A stretch of 24,202 nucleotides of DNA from Streptomyces sp. NRRL WC-3618 (GTDB lineage Bacteria; Actinomycetota; Actinomycetes; Streptomycetales; Streptomycetaceae). Position 1 is the stretch's first letter. Each line of letters begins with the position of its first letter. Below the pieces are notes generated by a model. The model was not told the origin of the DNA. It searched no databases and saw nothing but the letters and a program-made list of their open reading frames with translations. Positions 14,486 through 20,481 of this stretch are shown here, piece after piece. The DNA lies in NCBI RefSeq assembly GCF_001280005.1, contig NZ_LGDW01000025.1:1-24202 (forward strand), read 5' to 3'. Made by a program: the position numbers and the translations under genes.

Positions 14486-15301
14486 ATGGCCTTCGTGAAT
14501 TCGATCGGGCGCTGGCTCAAGAGCCGTTTCGTCGTCATCGCGGGACTCGTCACGCTTGGGTATCTGCTGCTGCCGAACATCGTCGTCACGGTGTTCTCCT
14601 TCAACAAACCGAAGGGCCGCTTCAATTACGAGTGGCAGCAGTTCTCGACGGACGCCTGGCGTGATCCCTGCGGGGTCGTCGGAATGTGCGGCTCGCTCTC
14701 GCTCAGCCTGCGGATCGCCTTCTGGGCGACCATCGGGGCGACCGTCCTCGGCACGATGATCGCCTTCGCGCTGGTGCGGTACCGCTTCCGCGCGCGGGGC
14801 GCCGTCAACTCCCTGATCTTCCTCCCCATGGCGATGCCCGAGGTCGTCATGGCGGCCTCGCTGCTCACCCTGTTCCTCAACCTGGGCGTGCAGTTGGGGT
14901 TCTGGACGATCCTGATCGCCCACATCATGTTCTGCCTCAGCTTCGTCGTCGTCGCCGTGAAGGCGCGCGTGATGTCGATGGACCCACGCCTCGAGGAAGC
15001 CGCCCGGGACCTGTACGCGGGCCCCGTGCAGACCTTCGTCCGCGTGACCCTGCCCCTCGTGGCCCCCGGAATCGCCGCGGGTGCGCTGCTCGCCTTCGCG
15101 CTCTCCTTCGACGATTTCATCATCACCAATTTCAACGCGGGCTCGACCGTCACCTTCCCCATGTTCGTCTGGGGTTCGGCGCAGCGTGGGACGCCCGTGC
15201 AGATCAATGTCATCGGTACGGCCATGTTCCTGATCGCCGTACTGTTCGTCCTGACCGGAATGGTCATCGGCAACCGGAAGAACAAGCCGAAGAACTCGTA
15301 G
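14486..15301 (+). CDS. potC: Polyamine ABC transporter permease (PotC-like)
   Basis: A 271-residue second permease subunit starting at the base after the potB stop (TAAATG), so translation is coupled. It has an amino-terminal helix (FVVIAGLVTLGYLLLPNIVV), the characteristic VTVFSFNKP periplasmic start of PotC-like proteins, and an EAA loop EAARDLYAGPVQTFVRVTLP. The segment FALSFDDFIITNFNAG, conserved in PotC homologues, follows. It should pair with PotB to form the channel. The end is a basic RKNKPKN tail. Confidence 0.92.
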   Translation: MAFVNSIGRWLKSRFVVIAGLVTLGYLLLPNIVVTVFSFNKPKGRFNYEWQQFSTDAWRDPCGVVGMCGSLSLSLRIAFWATIGATVLGTMIAFALVRYRFRARGAVNSLIFLPMAMPEVVMAASLLTLFLNLGVQLGFWTILIAHIMFCLSFVVVAVKARVMSMDPRLEEAARDLYAGPVQTFVRVTLPLVAPGIAAGALLAFALSFDDFIITNFNAGSTVTFPMFVWGSAQRGTPVQINVIGTAMFLIAVLFVLTGMVIGNRKNKPKNS

Positions 15302-15313
15302 GGAGTTGGAATC

Positions 15314-16747
15314 ATGGCCCCACGCGCCATGACTCATGGAAACGTAAATCGCTGGACGAAATCCCTTGCGGACGTCCAGCCGGTCCCGTACTGGCTGGAC
15401 GACCCGGGCAGGCCCCGCCCCGAGCCCGCCCTCACCGGCGCCGAGACCTGCGACCTGCTGGTGGTGGGCGGCGGATACAGCGGGCTGTGGACCGCGCTGA
15501 TCGCCAAGGAGCGCGACCCGCAGCGGGATGTCGTCCTCGTCGAGGGCCGCGAGGTGGGCTGGGCCGCCTCGGGCCGCAACGGCGGCTTCTGCGCCGCCTC
15601 CCTCACCCACGGCCTGGCCAACGGCCTCGCCCGCTGGCCGGACGAGATCCACCGGCTCGAGGAACTCGGCGCGCGCAACCTCGACGAGATCGAGAAGGCG
15701 GTGGCCCGGCACTCGCTCGACTGCGACTTCGAGCGCACCGGCGAGATCGACGTCGCCACCGAACCGCACCAGGCCGCCGAACTCCGCGCCTGGCACGAGG
15801 AGATGACGGACAAGGGCCTCGCGACCGGCATCGAGTTCCTGGACACGGAAGCGGTACGGGAGCAGGTCGCGTCCCCCACCTTCCTGGCCGGCCTGCACGA
15901 CCGCACCGGCGTCGCGATGCTCAACCCGGCGAAACTGGTCTGGGGCCTCAAGCGGGCCTGCCTGCGGCTGGGCGTCCGCGTGTACGAACACACCCCGGCG
16001 CTGACCCTGCGGCCGTACGGCGCCGGAATGGCCGTACGCACGCCCTATGGGTCGATCCGCGCCCGCCGGGTCGCGCTCGGCACGAACATCTTTCCGAACC
16101 TGGTCAAGAGGGTGCGCGCGTACACGATCCCCGTCTACGACTACGCGCTGATGACCGAACCCCTGAGCGAGACGCAGCTCGCTGACATCGGCTGGCGAGG
16201 CCGGCAGGGCCTCGGGGACAGCGCCAACCAGTTCCACTACTTCCGCCTCAGCGCCGACAACCGCATCCTGTGGGGCGGTTACGACGCGATCTACCCGTAC
16301 GGCGGCCGGGTACGCGCCGAGTACGACGACCGCCCGGAGACCTACGCCAAGCTGGCCGACCACTTCTTCACCTGCTTCCCGCAGCTGGAGGGCGTCCGCT
16401 TCACGCACGCGTGGGGCGGCGCGATCGACACCTGCTCGCGCTTCTCGGCGTTCTTCGGCACCGCGCACGCGGGCCGGGTGGCGTACGCGGCGGGGTTCAC
16501 CGGCCTCGGCGTCGGCGCCACCCGCTTCGGCGCGGACGTGATGCTGGACCTGCTGGCGGGTGAGCGCACCGAGCGTACGGCGCTGGAGATGGTCCGCAGG
16601 AAGCCGCTGCCGTTCCCGCCCGAACCGTTCGCCTGGACCGGCATCGCCCTCACCAAGTGGTCGCTGGCACGCGCGGACTCGCACGGCGGCCGGCGCAACC
16701 TGTGGCTGCGGACGATGGACCGGCTCGGGCTGGGGTTCGACAGCTGA
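15314..16747 (+). CDS. FAD-dependent oxidoreductase, DAO family (PuuB-like amine oxidase)
   Basis: A 477-residue flavoprotein that would oxidatively deaminate an amine to an aldehyde, ammonia and hydrogen peroxide. The dinucleotide-binding fold is clear: VVGGGYSG (50-57) after a strand, an acidic residue ending the second strand (Glu77), and the family's SGRNGG motif (86-91). A carboxy-terminal FAD contact region follows (AGFTGLGVGATRFGADVML). The best-known relatives are gamma-glutamylputrescine oxidase PuuB and similar DAO-type enzymes. It is 12 bases after potC, with GGGAG before the ATG at 15314, so it closes the operon. No PuuA-type glutamate-putrescine ligase is in this window; if the pathway is glutamylated, that enzyme must lie elsewhere. 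Confidence 0.88.
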   Translation: MAPRAMTHGNVNRWTKSLADVQPVPYWLDDPGRPRPEPALTGAETCDLLVVGGGYSGLWTALIAKERDPQRDVVLVEGREVGWAASGRNGGFCAASLTHGLANGLARWPDEIHRLEELGARNLDEIEKAVARHSLDCDFERTGEIDVATEPHQAAELRAWHEEMTDKGLATGIEFLDTEAVREQVASPTFLAGLHDRTGVAMLNPAKLVWGLKRACLRLGVRVYEHTPALTLRPYGAGMAVRTPYGSIRARRVALGTNIFPNLVKRVRAYTIPVYDYALMTEPLSETQLADIGWRGRQGLGDSANQFHYFRLSADNRILWGGYDAIYPYGGRVRAEYDDRPETYAKLADHFFTCFPQLEGVRFTHAWGGAIDTCSRFSAFFGTAHAGRVAYAAGFTGLGVGATRFGADVMLDLLAGERTERTALEMVRRKPLPFPPEPFAWTGIALTKWSLARADSHGGRRNLWLRTMDRLGLGFDS

Positions 16748-16787
16748 GGGCGCGTACGGGAGCGCGGTGATCCACAGGCGTACGCCC
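16748..16787 (+). terminator. Possible terminator of the polyamine operon
   Basis: GGGCGCGTACG (from 16748) can pair with CGTACGCCC (16779-16787) with one bulged base, immediately after the TGA of the oxidase gene. The loop is long (about 21 bases), so this is weaker than the other hairpins in the window. Confidence 0.4.
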
Positions 16788-16906
16788 AGCTCAACGGCCG
16801 TGCGCTGATTCACTCCCACGATATGGCGGAACCCGCGTAATGCTCCCGGGACACCTCCCTCTCTCCCGTGACGCGACCAGCGTTCACAGAGACAGGGAGG
16901 TCCCTC

Positions 16907-17359
16907 ATGGCTGGGGCGAAAACGGCGGTCGAGTGGCTGGCGTCCGTGGCTCCGGATCCCGAGGCCTGCCGCTGGGAATGGGAGCGCAATCCCCTGGGGA
17001 TCGCGCTGCTGGCCGCCGGCAAGGCCTGGGACGTACTGATCCTGCCGGGTGAACTCGGCTACTCCACCCTCGACGTCCTCACCCGTGTCATCGACCAGCC
17101 CGGTCCGGTACTCGTCGACTTCGGCGACTCCCGGATGGGGTTCTTCGTGCCGCCGGGCACCGCGGCCCGCTGGCTGGGCACAGGGGTGCGTACGGCGGGA
17201 CGCGGTACGTGGATCGTCGTGCCGTACCCGGGCCGGGTGACCGGAGGTGTCCGCTGGCTGGTCCCCCCGGACGGCTCAGGCACCCTCACCGACCCGGCGC
17301 TCCTCGAGCTGGCCATGCACGAGGCGGCGGCGAGTCTGGCGACCGACCAGGACAGGTGA
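16907..17359 (+). CDS. Conserved hypothetical protein
   Basis: A 150-residue soluble protein that I do not recognise by function. It starts at ATG 16907 with an excellent GGGAGG site; the frame is open to 16868 but that extension is not needed. The sequence has EWERNPLGIALLAAGKAWDV, a VLVDFGDSRMGFFVPPGTA core and WIVVPYPGRVTGGVRWLVPP, with alternating hydrophobic strands suggesting an alpha/beta fold. I recall a family of such small proteins across streptomycetes, some resembling the amino-terminal part of bifunctional primase/polymerase-like proteins, but this is weak. There is no membrane segment or signal. It appears to be transcribed alone. Confidence 0.75.
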   Translation: MAGAKTAVEWLASVAPDPEACRWEWERNPLGIALLAAGKAWDVLILPGELGYSTLDVLTRVIDQPGPVLVDFGDSRMGFFVPPGTAARWLGTGVRTAGRGTWIVVPYPGRVTGGVRWLVPPDGSGTLTDPALLELAMHEAAASLATDQDR

Positions 17360-17372
17360 CGCCCGAGGCTCT

Positions 17373-17393
17373 CGCGGGTCCCTGATCCCCGCG
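17373..17393 (+). terminator. Hairpin after the conserved hypothetical gene
   Basis: CGCGGG (17373-17378) and CCCGCG (17388-17393) form a 6-bp stem with a 9-base loop, 14 bases after the stop codon. No U tract follows. Confidence 0.5.
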
Positions 17394-17553
17394 TGACCAC
17401 GCTCTTGTCGGCCGTCCGTGCGGTCGACGCGAACCGGGGCACGGGGGAGGTGGACGTAGAGGCATCGAACAGTGGTCGCACAGCCGGCAGCTGGGCACAG
17501 CCCGGCAACTGCTGGGTGCGGCCGGACGACAATTGACCACGACAGGAGCCGCC
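17394..17553. other. Intergenic stretch without a recognisable gene
   Basis: I see no coding frame with the usual third-position bias here. The part at 17480-17520 contains overlapping GC-rich inverted segments (CAGCTGGG, CCCGGCA, CTGCTGGG) that could fold, but there is no clear RNA gene. A TTGACC at 17534 precedes the small ORF that follows. Confidence 0.5.
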
Positions 17554-17798
17554 GTGGCGTTGGGGGACAGAGCGAGGCGCCTGTGTGCCCGAGGGCGCGG
17601 GGGCCGCGGCCCCCGCCGTCACCGCCGCGGCGACGGTCGTCCTGTGGGGCTGCGACCCGGCCCCGGGCCGGCTCGCCCCGGTCCTGAGCGCGGTGGTCAC
17701 CGCCGCCCTGGTCGAGGAAACGGTTCGCCTCCAGCGTCGCCGAACGGTGCGTGTGATCGCACCGAAACGGGGGGGGGGGGGCCTGGCCGCCGACGGGA
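17554..17798 (+). pseudogene. Small ORF, apparently frameshifted (hypothetical membrane-associated protein)
   Basis: An AGGAG five bases before GTG 17554 begins a frame reading VALGDRARRLCARG. It then loses protein-like character and becomes a run of Arg, Gly and Pro. From about 17585 a different frame reads a plausible hydrophobic protein (APAVTAAATVVLWGCDPAPG, then LSAVVTAALVEETVRLQRRR) until a run of 13 G. Joining the two would need a frameshift near the G-rich stretch at 17590-17605. I infer one broken or mis-sequenced small gene. It could instead be chance reading in GC-rich DNA. No family is recognised. Confidence 0.35.
17769..17781. repeat. Run of 13 consecutive G
   Basis: A homopolymer of 13 G on the plus strand lies 17 bases downstream of the PAP2-like gene's stop and within the tail of the frameshifted small ORF. 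Such tracts are prone both to replication slippage and to sequencing error. Confidence 0.9.
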
Positions 17799-18485
17799 TC
17801 AGGGTGAGGGCCGCACGAAGAGCCGCAGCAGGATCAGCAGCGCCCCGCACAGACACCAGCTCGCCACCACGTCCAGCGGCCAGTGGAAACCACGGACGAC
17901 CAGCCCGACAGCGACGGCGACGTTGAGGGCCAGACAGCAGATCAGGACGAGCCGACGGGCGTACGTACCCCGCAGCCACGGCAGCAGGAGCAGCGTGGCA
18001 GAGCCGTAGGCCACGACGGCTGTCGCGGTGTGACCGGAGGGGTAGAACCCGGTGCCGGGGCCCATGACCGGTGGCCCGGACCGGGCGACGAGCTCTTTCA
18101 GCGGTACGACGATCGCCGGTACGGCCCCCATCAGCACGCCGGCCGCGACGGGTTCCCGCCACCAGCGCTCCGTACCCGCCCGGCGTGCGCGCAGACCGAC
18201 GTACACCAGCACGACGAGAAGGACGGGAACGGCGACCGCGATGCTGCCCAGGTCAGCGAGGAGCGCCCAGCCACGGAAGGGGTGGACGAGTGAATCGCTG
18301 AGGCGTTCGTCCGCGCGGGCGAGGGGGCCGTGGACGGCGACCTGCCAGGTGATCAGCGCGAAGAGGAGGAGCGTGAGGGCCAGAAGGGGGAGGAGACCCC
18401 GGGGGACCTGGGAAAGCCGAGAAGTCGGCCACCCTGGAACAGGGGGGGGAGCTCCAGGGCGGCCGATCAGATCGGGTCGTCGCAC
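17799..18485 (-). CDS. PAP2-superfamily-like membrane protein with altered catalytic motifs
   Basis: A protein of about 228 residues with roughly six hydrophobic segments, beginning with LLPLLALTLLLFALITWQV. It has the lipid phosphatase landmarks: a KELVARSGPP motif, PSGH in GFYPSGHTATA, and FHWPLD. These give the catalytic histidines and aspartate. However, the KX6RP motif reads Gly in place of Arg (K-x6-GP), and the Arg of SRX5HX3D is Leu, so two phosphate-binding arginines are missing. The frame is open to ATG 18641, but third-position GC there is only about 65 percent and it contains strong hairpins, so I prefer GTG 18485. The start is uncertain. It may be an inactive or divergent phosphatase. 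Confidence 0.75.
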   Translation of the reverse strand: MRRPDLIGRPGAPPPVPGWPTSRLSQVPRGLLPLLALTLLLFALITWQVAVHGPLARADERLSDSLVHPFRGWALLADLGSIAVAVPVLLVVLVYVGLRARRAGTERWWREPVAAGVLMGAVPAIVVPLKELVARSGPPVMGPGTGFYPSGHTATAVVAYGSATLLLLPWLRGTYARRLVLICCLALNVAVAVGLVVRGFHWPLDVVASWCLCGALLILLRLFVRPSP

Positions 18486-18531
18486 GCCCCGGGGGGTTTG
18501 GGGCGGGCGACTGTCCGATCGGTGAGGAGAC

Positions 18532-18550
18532 CCGGAGCCAGAGGCTCCGG
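18532..18550 (-). promoter_or_regulatory. Strong hairpin in the leader of the PAP2-like gene
   Basis: CCGGAGCC (18532-18539) and GGCTCCGG (18543-18550) form a perfect 8-bp stem with a 3-base loop. A second hairpin, CCGCAG with CTGCGG (about 18609-18624), lies upstream of it in the same transcript. Together they suggest a structured 5' untranslated region rather than coding sequence. Confidence 0.45.
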
Positions 18551-18740
18551 CAGTGTGCGCGAGGGCACTACCGGATCGAAGCTGGGGAGGCCCCGACCAG
18601 GTGCCGTCCGCAGTTCCCTGCGGGCGGGGTGTATCTCTCATCTGGAGAAAACCTACGGCAGTCGAGGCGGCTGAAACAGGTCAAACGGCATGCCGCCATC
18701 CACCTCGCACACCTTCTTCACACGCTCTGACGGTGCCCAC

Positions 18741-18773
18741 ACGGGCCCGGAAAAAAGCGGAATCCGGGCCCGT
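18741..18773 (-). terminator. Terminator of gabT
   Basis: ACGGGCCCGGA (18741-18751) pairs exactly with TCCGGGCCCGT (18763-18773) over an 11-base loop, about 50 bases beyond the gabT stop. The remainder of the 18642-18823 gap shows nothing else clear. Confidence 0.8.
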
Positions 18774-18823
18774 CGGGGCGTGCGAACGAGTGAGGTGGAC
18801 GGGAGGCGGCAGCCGAGGGCGCG

Positions 18824-20158
18824 TCAGACGCTGGTGAAGGCCTGCTCGATGATGTCGAGGCCCTCGTTGAGGAGGTCCTCGCCGATCACCAGCGGGGGCA
18901 GGAAGCGGAGGACGTTGCCGTAGGTGCCACAGGTAAGGACCAGCAGGCCCTCCTGGTGGCAGGCCTTGGCCAGAGCCGCCGTCGCCTCGGGGTTCGGCTC
19001 CTTGGTGGTGCGGTCCTTGACCAGCTCGACGGCGATCATGGCGCCCCGGCCGCGGATGTCACCGATGACCTCGTACTTTTCGGCCATGGCGGTCAGCCGG
19101 GCCTTCATGACGGCCTCGATGTGCTTCGCCCTGGCGTTGAGGTCGAGCTCCTTCATCGTCTCGATCGAGCCGAGCGCGCCCGCACAGGCGACCGGGTTGC
19201 CGCCGTAGGTGCCGCCCAGGCCGCCCGGGTGCGCGGCGTCCATGATCTCGGCGCGCCCGGTGACGGCGGCGAGCGGCAGCCCGCCCGCGATGCCCTTGGC
19301 GGTGGTGATCAGGTCGGGCACGATGCCCTCGTCCTCGCAGGCGAACCACTGCCCGGTCCGGCAGAACCCGGACTGGATCTCGTCGGCGACGAAGACGATG
19401 CCGTTGTCCGCGGCGAACTTCCGGATCGCCGGCAGGAAGCCCTTCGCGGGCTCGATGAAGCCGCCCTCGCCGAGCACCGGCTCGATGATGATCGCGGCGA
19501 CGTTCTCCGCCCCGACCTGCTTGCCGATCTGGTCGATCGCCTGCGCGGCGGCCTCGGGGCCGGCGTTCTCCGGGCCGGTCGGCCAGCGGTAGCCGTACGC
19601 CACGGGCACGCGGTACACCTCGGGCGCGAACGGCCCGAAGCCGTGCTTGTACGGCATGTTCTTGGCGGTGAGGGCCATCGTGAGGTTCGTACGCCCGTGG
19701 TACCCGTGGTCGAACACGACGACGGCCTGCCGCTTGGTGTAGGAGCGCGCGATCTTGACCGCGTTCTCGACGGCCTCGGCGCCGCTGTTGAAGAGGGCGC
19801 TCTTCTTGGCGTGATCGCCGGGCGTCAGCTCGGCGAGCGCCTCGGCGACCTCCACGTACCCCTCGTACGGCGTGACCATGAAGCAGGTGTGCGTGAAGTC
19901 GGCGAGCTGGGCGGAGGCCCGCCGCACGACCGCCTCGGCGCTGGCGCCGACCGACGTCACGGCGATGCCGGAGCCGAAGTCGATCAGCCGGTTCCCGTCG
20001 ACGTCCTCGACGATCCCGCCACCCGCCCGCGCCGTGAACACGGGCAGCACCGAGCCGACGCCGGCCGCGACGGCGGCGAGACGGCGGGCCTGGAGCTCCT
20101 GCGACTTCGGGCCGGGGATGGCGGTGACGAGGCGGCGCTCCTGGGGGAGGGAGGTCAT
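18824..20158 (-). CDS. gabT: 4-aminobutyrate aminotransferase
   Basis: A 444-residue class III PLP-dependent aminotransferase that moves the amino group of GABA to 2-oxoglutarate, giving succinate semialdehyde and glutamate. The motifs are NSGAEAVENAVKIAR (phosphate-binding), FDHGYHGRTNLTMALT, the EPVLGEGGF segment, VADEIQSGFCRTG and the Schiff-base Lys288 in ITTAKGIAGGLPL. The GYHGRTN and EGGF patterns match bacterial GabT. The frame is open to 20476, but ATG 20158 has AGGAG about 7 bases upstream and begins the normal MTSLPQERRLVT-type start. It is monocistronic with a strong terminator. It would consume the GABA made by the aldehyde dehydrogenases in this window. No succinate semialdehyde dehydrogenase (GabD) is adjacent. 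Confidence 0.95.
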   Translation of the reverse strand: MTSLPQERRLVTAIPGPKSQELQARRLAAVAAGVGSVLPVFTARAGGGIVEDVDGNRLIDFGSGIAVTSVGASAEAVVRRASAQLADFTHTCFMVTPYEGYVEVAEALAELTPGDHAKKSALFNSGAEAVENAVKIARSYTKRQAVVVFDHGYHGRTNLTMALTAKNMPYKHGFGPFAPEVYRVPVAYGYRWPTGPENAGPEAAAQAIDQIGKQVGAENVAAIIIEPVLGEGGFIEPAKGFLPAIRKFAADNGIVFVADEIQSGFCRTGQWFACEDEGIVPDLITTAKGIAGGLPLAAVTGRAEIMDAAHPGGLGGTYGGNPVACAGALGSIETMKELDLNARAKHIEAVMKARLTAMAEKYEVIGDIRGRGAMIAVELVKDRTTKEPNPEATAALAKACHQEGLLVLTCGTYGNVLRFLPPLVIGEDLLNEGLDIIEQAFTSV

Positions 20159-20481
20159 GAGGGGCTCCTGGGGGCGTGACGGACGCGGGAGTGGACGGTG
20201 AGGCGGTCGTGGGGCCGACGCGGAACTTTCGCCACGGCTCTCTTCGCAGGCTAGGCGTGGGGGGTGGGGGCGGGCATGCACCGTTTGGGAGTGGTGGGGG
20301 TGTGTCGTTGTCCTTGGTGGACAGAGGACACTCCTTCCAGGGCTTCGGAGGACGGAAATGTGGCGGCAGGCCCCAGGTCGGCCGGGTGAGCGGTGAACTC
20401 CCCTTGTGGGAGCGTTAGATTGGCCGCTGTCGAGTGACGGTGGCCACAACGGCTGGTCAGGCTGGTCAGGGGGCAAAAGCG
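20159..20481. other. Divergent intergenic region of gabT and the membrane ATPase
   Basis: This 323-base stretch holds the 5' regions of gabT (minus) and the P-loop ATPase (plus). It contains G-rich runs at 20260-20300 and the nested palindrome at 20302-20331. I cannot assign convincing -35 and -10 hexamers for either gene. GTG 20434 is an alternative upstream start for the ATPase. Confidence 0.6.
20302..20331. promoter_or_regulatory. Nested palindrome upstream of gabT, candidate operator
   Basis: The inner repeat TGTCC-TTGGT-GGACA (20309-20323) is flanked by an outer GTGTC (20302-20306) and GACAC (20327-20331), nearly symmetric about 20316. The centre CCTTGGT fits CNTTGGT, part of the PucR box known from Bacillus subtilis. 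It lies about 145 bases upstream of the gabT start. The PucR-type regulator gene follows the divergent gene. Confidence 0.45.

Noticed and set aside
13076..16819. A 1247-residue minus-strand open frame opposite the transporter operon
   Set aside because: Five plus-strand genes with strong motifs occupy this stretch. The long frame merely reflects GC-rich codon bias and is rich in Glu, Arg, Gly and His, as such shadows are.
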